From contig JBOHFK010000008.1 of NCBI GenBank assembly GCA_050699635.1, positions 21,798-85,797 of the forward strand: a stretch of DNA of 64,000 nt, given 5' to 3'. Of this stretch, positions 1 to 8,399 are shown one piece after another. The stretch comes from GCA-003244245 sp050699635. Its GTDB lineage: Bacteria; Actinomycetota; Actinomycetes; Mycobacteriales; Pseudonocardiaceae. The notes beneath the pieces were generated by a model. The model was not told the origin of the DNA. It ran no database searches and was given only the letters and a program-made list of their open reading frames with translations. The stretch's first letter is position 1. The number at the start of each line of letters is the position of its first letter. A program made the translations under genes and the position numbers.

Positions 1-943
1 GGTAGGCGCCGGCCCAGTAGCCCGGTCGCAGCCGCGCCAGCGACGGCACACTCGGCGCGGTGATCGCGGCCAGGGCACGGAGATCACGCAGCAACCCGCC
101 CAGCCAGCCCGTACCGTCCGGGCCCGGGCCGCGCTGCGCGTCACCGGCCAGCAGGTTGCGCCCGCCGCGCCACACCGAGGTGTGCAGGTGCCAGCCGTTC
201 CCCACGCCCGCCGCGGTGAACAACGGCGCGAAGCAGGCCCGCAGTCCGTTCGCCCTGGCCGCGGCGTGGATGGTCTGGCGAGTCAGCAGCTGCTGATCGG
301 CGGCCGTGATCGGGTCGGACGCGACGATGCTGAGCTCCACCTGAGCGGGACCGTACTCGGCATGCAGCTGATTGACCGGCACGCCGTTGGCGGCCAGATC
401 GGTCAGCAGGTCAGCAACGAACTCGTCCACTTCCAGCAGAGCGTGTGGGCTGTAACAGGGGGCCTGGTAGGCCAGCCGAGGTTCGGCGTCGGAACCGTCG
501 GGGTCGCCAACCTGAGTGAGCACGAATTCCATCTCGTAGCCGGCTTTGATCTCCAATCCCTCGGCGGCGGCCGCCTCGACCTGTGCTTCGAGCACCGCGC
601 GCTGGTCGTAGGGCCACGGCAAGCCATCCACGGTAACCTGCCGACCAGGCGCCCAGGCGAAGGCGGGCTGGCCAGCGAGCCGGGTCAGCCCACTCAGGTC
701 CGGTATCAGCCGGACATCGCCGGAAGGAGTGGACAGACCCTCGTGGGCGAAGGTGATCCCGTCATGAGTGTCGAACACCGCGAACAGCGGGGTGACCCCG
801 ACCCCGCGCTTTGCGACCTGCGGAAGCGACTCGACCGGCACCGTCCTGGAGCGTGGTATCCCGTTGTTGTCCGCCCAGGTAATGGTCACCCCGGCGACGC
901 CGTTGGCGGCCAGGTCCTTGGCCAGAGCACCTGCGTCGACCAT
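1..943 (-). CDS. glutamine synthetase family protein, N-terminal part (runs off the window)
   Basis: The minus strand encodes about 314 residues from ATG at 943; the C-terminus lies outside the window. The start is supported by GGAGGA five bases upstream (949-954). The protein has a GS beta-Grasp-like N-terminus followed by catalytic-domain hallmarks: an E-M-E-F motif (metal ligands), a stretch with H-A-E-Y-G-P-A-Q-V-E, and N-G-W-H-L-H-T-S, which corresponds to the family N-G-x-G-x-H-x-H loop. The last visible residues match the family P-S-x-x-S-x-x-R-L-x-P-G-x-W region. Such paralogues ligate ammonia or amines (for example polyamines) to glutamate; sequence alone does not tell which. It diverges from the PPOX gene across a 118-bp spacer. 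Confidence 0.85.
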   Translation of the reverse strand, partial: MVDAGALAKDLAANGVAGVTITWADNNGIPRSRTVPVESLPQVAKRGVGVTPLFAVFDTHDGITFAHEGLSTPSGDVRLIPDLSGLTRLAGQPAFAWAPGRQVTVDGLPWPYDQRAVLEAQVEAAAAEGLEIKAGYEMEFVLTQVGDPDGSDAEPRLAYQAPCYSPHALLEVDEFVADLLTDLAANGVPVNQLHAEYGPAQVELSIVASDPITAADQQLLTRQTIHAAARANGLRACFAPLFTAAGVGNGWHLHTSVWRGGRNLLAGDAQRGPGPDGTGWLGGLLRDLRALAAITAPSVPSLARLRPGYWAGAY

Positions 944-1061
944 GTCCGTCCTCCTACCCGACCACACCGTCACCCGATCATGGTTGCGGTCAGGCTAGCG
1001 CGCCGGACCGTGAATGGTCAGTACCGGGAATCTGTCGGTCCCGACCGCTAGCGTCCCCCGC

Positions 1062-1571
1062 ATGTCCGCACCGCATAGCTCCCGCCCGCTCATGCCCGGC
1101 TACGGCATCCTTCCGGCCGATCAGGGCAGCGGCCTGCTGTCCTGGTCCTGGGCAGAGGAACAGCTGACCACATCCCGCAACTACTGGTTGGCCACCGTGG
1201 GTCCGGAAGGGCAACCGCACGCTTTGCCGGTCTGGGGTACCTGGCTGGCGGGCGCGCTGTGGTTCTCCTGCAGCGGACGTTCCCGCAAGCGGCGCAACCT
1301 CGCGCATCAGACGCGCTGCGCAGTGACCACGCAGGACCCTGAGATGCCAGTGATGTTGCAGGGCGCCGCGGAAATCATCCGCCACGGGGATCAGCTAGAG
1401 TCCTTCCGTGCCGCGGTCAACGTCAAGTACGACGCGCACATCGAACCGGACTTCCTTGACCCTGACGTGAACGCCACAGTTCGGGTCCGGCCGCGAGTGG
1501 TCATCGCGTTGCGGGAGGCGGACTTCGTCGGCTCCCCGACGCGCTGGACTTTCTCCGAAGAACACCCTTGA
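1062..1571 (+). CDS. pyridoxamine 5'-phosphate oxidase-fold (PPOX class) protein
   Basis: A 169-residue protein with the split beta-barrel signature of PPOX/F420-FMN binding proteins: an early W-S-W-A-E-E-Q-L helix, then N-Y-W-L-A-T-V-G-P-E-G-Q-P-H-A-L-P-V-W-G, then a strand with W-F-S-C-S-G-R-S-R-K-R-R-N-L. Family members bind FMN or F420 and reduce or oxidise small substrates; no substrate can be assigned. I chose ATG 1062 over the upstream GTG at 1014 because homology begins shortly after it. The 3' end overlaps the convergent EamA permease gene by about 70 bp as annotated. Confidence 0.8.
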   Translation: MSAPHSSRPLMPGYGILPADQGSGLLSWSWAEEQLTTSRNYWLATVGPEGQPHALPVWGTWLAGALWFSCSGRSRKRRNLAHQTRCAVTTQDPEMPVMLQGAAEIIRHGDQLESFRAAVNVKYDAHIEPDFLDPDVNATVRVRPRVVIALREADFVGSPTRWTFSEEHP

Positions 1572-2508
1572 TGTCGCCGTCACAGCGGGCGCGGCTGCCG
1601 ACCGTGTGCACACCGACTCCTACGCCCACGGCAACAATGCCCGCAGCCTCCAGCGGGTGCGGCAGCTGACCCAGCGCTAGGAATCCGATCACCGATGCCG
1701 TCGCCGGCAAGAGTGCGAGTAGCAGCGCGAAGCGGGCCTGACCGGCTCGGCGAAGCACCATCTGGTCCAGGGCGTAAGGCAACACCGTGGACAGCACTCC
1801 CACTCCGGCGGTCATCACGAGCAAGGTCGGCGAACCCCATACCGGGCCCGTGCCGGCCGCCAGCGGGCATAGCAGCACCGTGGCGAGGGTGAACCCGACG
1901 GTCATGTCATCCAGGCCGTGGCCGCCGTGGGCCACCCACTTGCCGAGCACGATGTAGGCCGCCCACATCAGCGCGGCCAACAACGCCAGCAGCAGTCCGG
2001 TGCGGCTGCCGGCCACCCGGACGTCTGCGATGAGCGCCACACCGGTCGCGGCCAGGATCAGCGCCACGACACCACGGACGCTGCGCAAGCCCATCGCGGC
2101 CACCACGATCGGCCCGCAGAACTCCACCGCGACCGCGGTGCCGAGCGGCAAACGGGCGATGGCCTCATAAAACGCGACGTTCATCAACCCGGTCACCAGG
2201 CCGAAGCCACCCGCCAGGATCAGCCGGCTGCCACGCCACGCAGCGCGATCCGGGCGCCGCCAGGCCAGTAGGACCAGCGCGGCGACCAGCATCCTCAGCC
2301 AGGCCACCCCGGCCGGGCTGAACCGATCAAACAGCAGCACGGCCAGCGCGGCGCCGAGGTACATCGAGCAGCCGCCGATCACAAAGAGCAGCGGGGCCGG
2401 AGCTTGTCTCCCACCCGCCCGAGCCACCTGTCCACCATCCGATCCTGACTCGCACTTGCGCAGCGGCGCCCGGGGTGCGGTACTAGCTCCACACAAGTAA
2501 CTCGTCAC
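1501..2508 (-). CDS. EamA/DMT-superfamily permease (RhtA-like)
   Basis: A protein of up to 335 residues with about ten hydrophobic helices in two EamA halves. The first half holds the conserved M-N-V-A-F-Y-E-A-I-A-R-L-P-L-G stretch and the second ends V-L-P-Y-A-L-D-Q-M-V-L-R-R, both typical of RhtA-like exporters of amino acids or metabolites. The start is uncertain: GTG 2508 is the longest form, and an internal GTG before A-R-A-G-G-R-Q still keeps the first helix. The last ~45 residues are non-hydrophobic and lie antisense to the PPOX gene. Substrate unknown. A second EamA gene lies at 49713-50591. Confidence 0.75.
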   Translation of the reverse strand: MTSYLCGASTAPRAPLRKCESGSDGGQVARAGGRQAPAPLLFVIGGCSMYLGAALAVLLFDRFSPAGVAWLRMLVAALVLLAWRRPDRAAWRGSRLILAGGFGLVTGLMNVAFYEAIARLPLGTAVAVEFCGPIVVAAMGLRSVRGVVALILAATGVALIADVRVAGSRTGLLLALLAALMWAAYIVLGKWVAHGGHGLDDMTVGFTLATVLLCPLAAGTGPVWGSPTLLVMTAGVGVLSTVLPYALDQMVLRRAGQARFALLLALLPATASVIGFLALGQLPHPLEAAGIVAVGVGVGVHTVGSRARCDGDIKGVLRRKSSASGSRRSPPPATR

Positions 2509-2654
2509 CTCGGGAACAGATCGAGAACCGCGTTCGTCTGCAACAGTGGGACCCTGAGATCCGATGTCTAGGGTTGACGGGGGATCCCGTGAGTACCACC
2601 GCCGGTTCGACCCGGTCTGGTCGCACTGACCTGACCAGGACGGAGGGAGAAGTC

Positions 2655-2840
2655 ATGACCAGCACGCTCACCCGCCCTGAGTTGACCGCTTCCGACCGTT
2701 GTGATCGATGCGGCGCCGCCGCACGCGTCCGAGCAGTGCTGCCCTCAGGGGGAGAACTGCTGTTCTGCAACCACCATGCCCGCGAGCACTCGTCGAAGCT
2801 CAAGGAGCTCGCGGCGGACATCCAGGGCAGTGGGGCATAA
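2655..2840 (+). CDS. DUF7455-like small zinc-ribbon protein
   Basis: A 61-residue protein with C-D-R-C-G-A-A-A and, about 25 residues later, F-C-N-H-H, which makes a plausible Cys/His zinc site. This matches the small actinobacterial DUF7455 family, whose function is not established. The start at ATG 2655 has the strong site GGAGGGAGA upstream. It is convergent with the helicase gene, with only 16 bp between the two stops. Confidence 0.8.
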   Translation: MTSTLTRPELTASDRCDRCGAAARVRAVLPSGGELLFCNHHAREHSSKLKELAADIQGSGA

Positions 2841-2856
2841 GGGCCCGTCCGGCCCG

Positions 2857-4536
2857 TTACTGGGAACGTAGGTAGGCGATGCGCTTGTGGAGCTCCTCAG
2901 CGGTGGCCATCGCGGTGGGCGGGCCACCACACGCGGCGCGAACCTCCTGGTGGATCATCCCGTGCGGCTTGCCAGTGCGGTGATGCGCCATCGCGACGAG
3001 GGTGTTGAGCTCCCGGCGTAGCCCAGCTATGCGTTCCCGCGTCGTCGGCAGTCGGGTGGTCACGGGCGACCCGGACGAGCGCTCCGTCGCTCGGGCGAGC
3101 TGCTGTTCCTGACGCCGCCGCAGCAAGGCCCGCATCTGGTCGGGTTGGAGCAATCCAGGCAGTCCGAGGTAATCCTGCTCATCCTCCGTGGTGGAGAACG
3201 CCGCGGTACCGAACGATGCCCCGTCGTAGATGACCTGGTCCAACTCCGCGCTGGCACCCAGCGCAGTGAACGCGCGCTCCTGCTCCCCGGGCTCGTCGCG
3301 CTGCGCGTTGGCCTGCGCCAGCGCCTCGTCGTCCCAGCCCTCCTCCGCCCGGTGCGGTGCACCAAGGACATGATCACGCTGTTTCTCGAGTTCGCTCGCC
3401 AGCCCGAGCAGCACCGGCACGCTGGGCAGGAACACCGTGGCAGTCTCGCCGGGCCGCCTGGACCGGACGAACCGGCCGACCGCCTGGGCGAAGTACAGCG
3501 GGGTAGCCGCCGACGTCGCGTATACCCCGACCGCCAGCCGGGGCACGTCAACACCCTCGGACACCATCCGGACCGCCACCATCCAGGGCTCGTCGGAGTC
3601 GGCGAACGTGGCGATCCGGCCGGAGGCGGACGGGTCGTCGGACAGCACCAGCGCCGGCCGCCGACCGGTGATCTGCTGCAGGATCCCGGCGTAGGCCCGG
3701 GCCGCGGTGTGGTCGGTGGCGATCACCAGGCCGGCCGCGTCGGGTAGCGCGCCAGTGCGTAGCTGAGCCAGCCGGGTACCCGCCGCGGTGAGAACCGCCG
3801 GGATCCACTCCCCCGCCGGGTCCAACGCGGTGCGCCAGGCCCGGGCGGTGTGCTCGGCGGTGAGCGGCTCCCCCAGCCGCGCGCAGTACTCGTCCCCGGC
3901 GCTGGTCCGCCAGCGGGCCTCCCCCGAGTAGGCGAGGAACATCACCGGGCGCACCACCCCATCGGCCAGCGCTTCGGAGTAACCGTAGAAATGATCCGCC
4001 GTAGATCGCAGCGCGCCGGCGCCGTCCGGTTCATAGCTGACGAACGGGATCGGTGTGTCGTCGCTGCGGAACGGGGTGCCGGTCAGGGCGAGCCGACGCA
4101 CGGCTGAGGTGAACGCCTCCCGAACCCCCTCGCCCCAACTCTTCGCGTCCCCGGCATGGTGGATCTCATCGAGCACCACCAGGGTGCGGCGCCCCTCGGT
4201 ACGCATCCGGTGCAGGGTCGGATGCGACGCGACCTGAGCGTAGGTGACCGCCACGCCCTGGTAGTCACGCGAGGTGGCGCCCACCGAGTTCGAGAACTCA
4301 GGATCCAGCGCCAGGCCCACCTCCGCGGCCGCCCCCGCCCACTGATGCTTGAGGTGCTCGGTGGGAGTGACCACGGTCACTGCGTGCACGGTCCGGTCGG
4401 CCAGCAGCTCGGCTGCTACCCGTAGGGCGAAGGTCGTCTTCCCGGCTCCTGGCGTGGCGACTGCTAGGAAGTCTCGCGGCGCGTTGGCCAGGTACCTGGT
4501 CAGCGCCCTGCGCTGCCAGGCGCGCAGCGGCCGCAT
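2857..4536 (-). CDS. superfamily II DEAD/DEAH-box helicase
   Basis: A 559-residue SF2 helicase. It shows a Q-like N-terminus (L-R-A-W-Q-R-R-A-L), motif I A-T-P-G-A-G-K-T-T at 27-35, motif II D-E-I-H-H at 123-127, motif III T-G-T-P-F-R at 152-157, motif V S-E-G-V-D-V-P and motif VI Q-A-V-G-R-F-V-R-S-R-R. The C-terminal ~150 residues are charged and helical. This architecture is common in actinobacteria and resembles XPB/RadD-type helicases; a repair role is inference only. It is a monocistronic minus-strand gene. Its promoter would lie in the 116-bp spacer shared with the divergent YihY gene. Confidence 0.9.
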   Translation of the reverse strand: MRPLRAWQRRALTRYLANAPRDFLAVATPGAGKTTFALRVAAELLADRTVHAVTVVTPTEHLKHQWAGAAAEVGLALDPEFSNSVGATSRDYQGVAVTYAQVASHPTLHRMRTEGRRTLVVLDEIHHAGDAKSWGEGVREAFTSAVRRLALTGTPFRSDDTPIPFVSYEPDGAGALRSTADHFYGYSEALADGVVRPVMFLAYSGEARWRTSAGDEYCARLGEPLTAEHTARAWRTALDPAGEWIPAVLTAAGTRLAQLRTGALPDAAGLVIATDHTAARAYAGILQQITGRRPALVLSDDPSASGRIATFADSDEPWMVAVRMVSEGVDVPRLAVGVYATSAATPLYFAQAVGRFVRSRRPGETATVFLPSVPVLLGLASELEKQRDHVLGAPHRAEEGWDDEALAQANAQRDEPGEQERAFTALGASAELDQVIYDGASFGTAAFSTTEDEQDYLGLPGLLQPDQMRALLRRRQEQQLARATERSSGSPVTTRLPTTRERIAGLRRELNTLVAMAHHRTGKPHGMIHQEVRAACGGPPTAMATAEELHKRIAYLRSQ

Positions 4537-4652
4537 GTGCGCTCCCCTCGGTCGCTGCCCTCGTCAGTGGCTCACAGTGTCACCGACCCGGTTTGCCACT
4601 CGCGAGGGGGGTAGCGCGCAGTGTGACCCCCCCTAATAACCTGGACCACAAC

Positions 4653-5744
4653 ATGAATGCCTCGGCCGACTCCACCGCCGGCGACAGCCGCGCCACGGGC
4701 GGTGCTGGCACTGCCGATCGGCAGGTCCGGCGCTGGCCGCTGCGCCTGATCACCCGGACCGCGGCGAAAGCGTGGCATGACAGCTTCGTCTCGATGTCTG
4801 CTCAGGCGGCGTTCTGGATGACGCTGTCGCTGCCGCCGCTGCTGCTGGGATTGCTGGGCAGCCTCGGCTTCGTCACCAGCTGGTTGGGCCCGTCCACAGT
4901 CGAGGCGGCGCAGCGGGAGATCGTGCGATTGGCCACCGGCGTGTTCAGCGCGGATGTCGTCAATCAGATCATCCGTCCCACGGTGTCCGACATCCTCACC
5001 CAGGGGCACAGCTCGATCGTCTCGGTGGGCTTCGTCATCTCGTTGTGGGCCGGTTCCTCGGCGCTGGCATCCCTGGTTGACTCGATCACTGCCGCCTATC
5101 ACCAGCACGCCGTCCGCCACCCGGTGTGGCAGCGGATCTTCGCCCTGCTGCTCTACGCGGTCGCGCTGATCGGATCGGTGTTCCTGCTCCCGCTGACCGC
5201 GCTGGGCCCGGACCTGATCCCCGAGTTACTTCCGGTGGCGGTGCGACCGACGGTGACCCAGCTGATCGGCATCTTTTACTATCCTGGGCTCGGTGCCCTG
5301 CTGATGATTGGGCTGGCCACGCTGTACAAGGTGGTGCTTCCCAACAAGCTGCCCTGGCACCGCGGACTGCCCGGCGCGCTGCTGGCGATGGTGGTGTTCC
5401 TGGTCACCAGTTCCGTGCTGCGGCTCTATATCTCGTCGGTAACCGGTACCGGGTACACCTACGGGGCGCTCGCCGCCCCGATCGCGTACTTGCTGTTCTC
5501 GTTCTTCATCGCGATGGCCATCGTGCTCGGCGCAGAGTTCAACAGCGCCATCGAGGAGATGTGGCCCGCTCACCCGACCAGGCGGGATCGCCGACGTGGG
5601 CGGCGGCGGACGATGGCTCGCCTGGCGGCGCGCACCCGGCCCAACGGCGACCGGGCCGGCAACGATCAGTCGCAGCCCTCATCCGTCCAGGGTGCCGATC
5701 GGCTGAGTGGCCAGGATGGCGCCACGCGTCAGCGAACCGCGTGA
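4653..5744 (+). CDS. YihY/BrkB-family inner membrane protein
   Basis: A 363-residue protein with a polar N-terminus, then A-W-H-D-S-F-V-S-M-S-A-Q-A-A-F-W-M-T-L-S-L at the first helix and about six membrane helices. The family signature F-Y-Y-P-G-L-G-A and G-A-L-A-A-P-I-A-Y-L-L-F-S-F-F are both present, with a basic cytoplasmic tail. YihY proteins have no settled function, though some are linked to envelope or ribonuclease-BN misannotation. The start is uncertain: ATG 4653 lacks a clear ribosome site, and TTG 4593 would add 20 residues. Confidence 0.85.
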   Translation: MNASADSTAGDSRATGGAGTADRQVRRWPLRLITRTAAKAWHDSFVSMSAQAAFWMTLSLPPLLLGLLGSLGFVTSWLGPSTVEAAQREIVRLATGVFSADVVNQIIRPTVSDILTQGHSSIVSVGFVISLWAGSSALASLVDSITAAYHQHAVRHPVWQRIFALLLYAVALIGSVFLLPLTALGPDLIPELLPVAVRPTVTQLIGIFYYPGLGALLMIGLATLYKVVLPNKLPWHRGLPGALLAMVVFLVTSSVLRLYISSVTGTGYTYGALAAPIAYLLFSFFIAMAIVLGAEFNSAIEEMWPAHPTRRDRRRGRRRTMARLAARTRPNGDRAGNDQSQPSSVQGADRLSGQDGATRQRTA

Positions 5745-5780
5745 CCCACACCGGCGAATGCTGAGGGGTTGCGCGGGCCT

Positions 5781-5862
5781 GGGACACCCACGGGTCCCGC
5801 GGGACACCCGCACCCGAGTCCCCGCGGGACACCCGCACCCGAGTCCCCGCGGGACACACGAG
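5781..5862. repeat. 25-bp tandem repeat with CCGCGGG palindromic cores
   Basis: Two exact 25-bp copies (5801-5825 and 5826-5850) are flanked by degenerate partial copies at 5781-5800 and 5851-5862. Each junction carries a near-palindromic GTCCCGCGGGAC-like core. The array sits between the YihY stop and the ATG of the diiron protein, ending about 12 bp before that start, so it would lie in the leader of the downstream gene. Confidence 0.85.
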
Positions 5863-5873
5863 AGGGCGTGCCT

Positions 5874-6755
5874 ATGTCATTCGACATCGCCAGCTACAGC
5901 GCCAACGCCCGCCGGGTGGCGGATGACGACGTCGACTACACCGCTTTCGAGCGCGATCCGCTACCCGAACCCGCGTTGCGGGCGTTGCAGTACATGTCCG
6001 ATGTCGAGAGCCACACCATCTGCTACCTGCGAGATCTGCTGGTCACACCCTCACACCAAGATCCGGAAATCACCACGTTCCTCACCATGTGGGCCTTCGA
6101 GGAGTTCTGGCACGGCGAGGTGCTGGACAAGGTGCTGGCCGCGCACGGCCGAGTCGTGGGCCCCGAGCGGATTCGCCGAATCCGGCTCAGCCAGGGAAGG
6201 AATGATCGGTTTTCGCCGATCTATCAGGCGCTGGCGGCCAACCTGGTCGGTGACGACTTCATCGCGGTGCACATGACCTTCGGAGTGATCAACGAATGGT
6301 CCACCTACGCCGCATACGGCCGGTTGCTGGCTCAGACTGACCATGCCGAGCTGAGCAAGGTGGTGAGCCGCATCCAGCGCCAGGAGACCCGGCACGTGGC
6401 GTTCTACGCCAGCCAGGCCCGGCGACGACTGGAACGCTCCCGGGCGGCTCGGTTGCTGACCAGGCTCGTACTCAGGGCATTGTGGACCCCGGTCGGGTCG
6501 GGGATCATGCCCGCGGCGGAGACAGCGTTCCTGTTGCGCTATCTGATGGGTGGCGCCGAGGGCTCCCAGATGATCCAGCAGATCGATGACAAGATCGACC
6601 ATTTGCCCGGTCTGGCCGGCCTGCACCTGGTCCGCCGGGCTGCTGCTCGCTACGGGGTGGGGCCAGGCGCCCGTGGCCACGGCGCAGTTCGAGTCCCCCG
6701 AGCCACGGTCCTGCCGTGGTCGGTGCTGCTCACCCCTCGCTCAGCCGCTGAGTGA
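5874..6755 (+). CDS. ferritin-like diiron protein (acyl-ACP desaturase/oxygenase type)
   Basis: A 293-residue all-helical protein with two carboxylate-His motifs: F-E-E-F-W-H-G-E (E-E-x-x-H) and Q-R-Q-E-T-R-H-V-A-F-Y (E-x-x-H). These are the diiron ligands of the ferritin-like/stearoyl-ACP-desaturase fold. Related actinobacterial proteins are annotated as ferritin-like domain or desaturase-like proteins of unknown substrate. ATG 5874 is chosen because it follows GAGAGGG and starts the folded part; the upstream in-frame extension only translates the tandem repeat. The last 15 bp overlap the convergent larE gene. Its position beside the lar/lipid cluster is suggestive, but no functional link is shown. 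Confidence 0.8.
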   Translation: MSFDIASYSANARRVADDDVDYTAFERDPLPEPALRALQYMSDVESHTICYLRDLLVTPSHQDPEITTFLTMWAFEEFWHGEVLDKVLAAHGRVVGPERIRRIRLSQGRNDRFSPIYQALAANLVGDDFIAVHMTFGVINEWSTYAAYGRLLAQTDHAELSKVVSRIQRQETRHVAFYASQARRRLERSRAARLLTRLVLRALWTPVGSGIMPAAETAFLLRYLMGGAEGSQMIQQIDDKIDHLPGLAGLHLVRRAAARYGVGPGARGHGAVRVPRATVLPWSVLLTPRSAAE

Positions 6756-7595
6756 TCCCGAGTGATAACGCGCCAGTTCACCTTTCCCGTGGACGCCCGC
6801 TTCCGCGACCCGGGCCAGCAACCCCGCTCGGGTCTGGACCGAGACGACATCGAGAGCGGCCTGGTCGAGCTCCACCCGGAAGCCCGCACTACCCAACAAC
6901 CGGACCCGCAGATCGCGGACCGGCACCTGCTGCTCACCGAGATATCCGCCAGCGGCCAGTTCGGCCCTCTCGACCACACCGAGCGCGTTGACCGTCACCG
7001 GCACCCCGACCGCGATCCGGGAGGCCAGGCATGGGGTGCTCGGCTTATCTCGCACCGACAGATCCCAGTGCGCAGCCAGCATGCGCACGACATGTTTGGT
7101 GGCCCCGATGTCGGCGAGTGGCTCGCACACCCTGAGCTCAGCGGCAGCGCGCAGTCCGGGGCGGTGCGCAGCGCGCCGATCATCAACGTGCGTGCCGGTA
7201 GCGACGTGCTCGACGCCACGCCGGTGCGCGAGGCCACTGACCGCAGCGAGCACCGTGCGCTTACAGAAGTAGCAGCGATCACCAGCATTGGCCCGGTAAC
7301 CCGGGTCGGCGTGCTCGCGGGTAGGCAATACCACCAGTTCTGCCCCGATCTGGCCGGCGACGCGGCGCGCGTTCATGAGTTCGGCGCGGGCCAGGCTGGG
7401 CGAGTCGGCGATGGCGGCCAGCACGGCATCGGCGCCAAGCGCCTGGACGGCTCCGGCCAGCACCACTGCGGAGTCGACCCCGCCCGAGAAGGCCACCACC
7501 ACCCCACCCAACCGGCTCAGCCGGGCGAGCAGAATCGTCGCCGCCGACTGGGCGCTGCAGAACTCCACCATGGTCGACGATCCTCGCACGTCCAC
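6741..7595 (-). CDS. larE: ATP-dependent sacrificial sulfur transferase LarE
   Basis: A 284-residue PP-loop ATPase with S-G-G-V-D-S at 37-42. LarE adenylates the pyridinium dicarboxylate intermediate and inserts sulfur into the nickel-pincer cofactor. C-Y-F-C-K at 108-112 and P-C-L-A-S-R with Cys189 are present; a C-x-x-C plus third cysteine is the set known from LarE forms that use an iron-sulfur cluster rather than a sacrificial cysteine. G-T-H-V-D-D-R-R-A-A-H-R-P-G near 134-147 is the family nucleotide/substrate loop. It diverges from larB with a 33-bp gap, so the two promoters must overlap or be leaderless. The third cysteine suggests the cluster-using class (inference). Confidence 0.92.
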   Translation of the reverse strand: MDVRGSSTMVEFCSAQSAATILLARLSRLGGVVVAFSGGVDSAVVLAGAVQALGADAVLAAIADSPSLARAELMNARRVAGQIGAELVVLPTREHADPGYRANAGDRCYFCKRTVLAAVSGLAHRRGVEHVATGTHVDDRRAAHRPGLRAAAELRVCEPLADIGATKHVVRMLAAHWDLSVRDKPSTPCLASRIAVGVPVTVNALGVVERAELAAGGYLGEQQVPVRDLRVRLLGSAGFRVELDQAALDVVSVQTRAGLLARVAEAGVHGKGELARYHSGSLSG

Positions 7596-7628
7596 CGGTG
7601 CACCGGACCGCGTGAGATAGTCGGCGCC

Positions 7629-8399
7629 GTGGTCGACTCAGCTCCCCGTCCAGGGCAGGATCCGGCCTGCGCAGGCGGCGGCGGTGACGTAACCGGCATC
7701 GCCCACCTGGATCTGGAACGCCGGCGACGCACCGCCGTCCCGGAGGTCGTCTTCGGCGCCGGCAAGACGGCAGAGCAGACGCTGCGGCTGTTGGCCGCTA
7801 CCCGCCGTGGCGCGCCCGGATTCCCCGCCCTGGCCACCCGGTGCCCCGACGAGGTGTTGCACCGGGTGGGCAGCGCCTTCCCCGCCGATCCAGTCGTGGT
7901 CGATCCGGTCGGCCGGACCGTGATTGTCGGTGCCCTGCCCCCTGCCCACGGGTTCGTCGTGGTGGTCACCGGAGGCACCTCGGACCTGCCCGTGGCGCAC
8001 GAGGCGATCGCCACCCTGCAAGCGCTGGGCACCGGGCACCGGTTGATCGCCGATGTCGGAGTCGCGGGCCTGCACCGGCTGTTCGCCTATCTTGACGACC
8101 TGTCCGCGGCCGACTGCGTGATCGCCATCGCCGGGATGGAAGGCACCCTGCCCGGGGTGGTGACCGGCTTGATCCGGGCACCGGTCGTCGGCGTACCCAC
8201 CAGTGTGGGCTACGGAGTCAGCGCTGGCGGTCACGTCGCCGTGGCGACGATGCTCGCCTCCTGCGCGCCTGGGCTGGCGGTGGTCAACATCGACAATGGC
8301 TTCGGCGCGGCGGCGCACGCGGTCAAGATCGTTGAGAAGCTGCACGGTGGCACAGTGCACGATGACACGGGTCACGATGACACGGGTCACGATGAGTGA
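7629..8399 (+). CDS. larB: nickel-pincer cofactor biosynthesis carboxylase/hydrolase LarB
   Basis: About 256 residues from GTG 7629. LarB carboxylates and hydrolyses nicotinic acid adenine dinucleotide to give the first pincer intermediate. The PurE-like C-terminal domain is clear: V-V-V-T-G-G-T-S-D-L-P-V-A-H-E-A, D-V-G-V-A-G-L-H-R, A-G-M-E-G-T-L-P-G-V and P-T-S-V-G-Y-G-V-S-A-G-G. The L-D-L-E-R-R-R-R-T-A-V-P-E-V-V-F-G-A-G-K-T segment matches the family, but the helical leader before it is shorter than in typical LarB, so the start is less sure. The C-terminus ends in a repeated H-D-D-T-G tail. The stop overlaps the larC start by 8 bp, indicating translational coupling. Confidence 0.9.
   Translation: MVDSAPRPGQDPACAGGGGDVTGIAHLDLERRRRTAVPEVVFGAGKTAEQTLRLLAATRRGAPGFPALATRCPDEVLHRVGSAFPADPVVVDPVGRTVIVGALPPAHGFVVVVTGGTSDLPVAHEAIATLQALGTGHRLIADVGVAGLHRLFAYLDDLSAADCVIAIAGMEGTLPGVVTGLIRAPVVGVPTSVGYGVSAGGHVAVATMLASCAPGLAVVNIDNGFGAAAHAVKIVEKLHGGTVHDDTGHDDTGHDE
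8358..8396 (+). repeat. 15-bp in-frame tandem repeat at the end of larB
   Basis: The unit CACGATGACACGGGT occurs at 8358-8372 and 8373-8387, followed by a partial copy to 8396. In frame it encodes H-D-D-T-G twice and then H-D-E, the C-terminus of LarB. The copies are identical, implying recent slippage duplication. The same bases provide the larC start region. Confidence 0.9.

Noticed and set aside
182..1051. 289-codon plus-strand frame opposite the glutamine-synthetase-like gene
   Set aside because: Arg/Gly/His-rich antisense frame with no protein family features; the minus strand encodes clear GS motifs.
5781..5862. CRISPR array
   Set aside because: Units are contiguous tandem copies with no spacers and no cas genes are near.
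6762..7628. Long N-terminal extension of larB across the whole larE gene
   Set aside because: It is antisense to LarE's PP-loop frame; LarB homology begins only near 7700 and GTG 7629 is a sufficient start.
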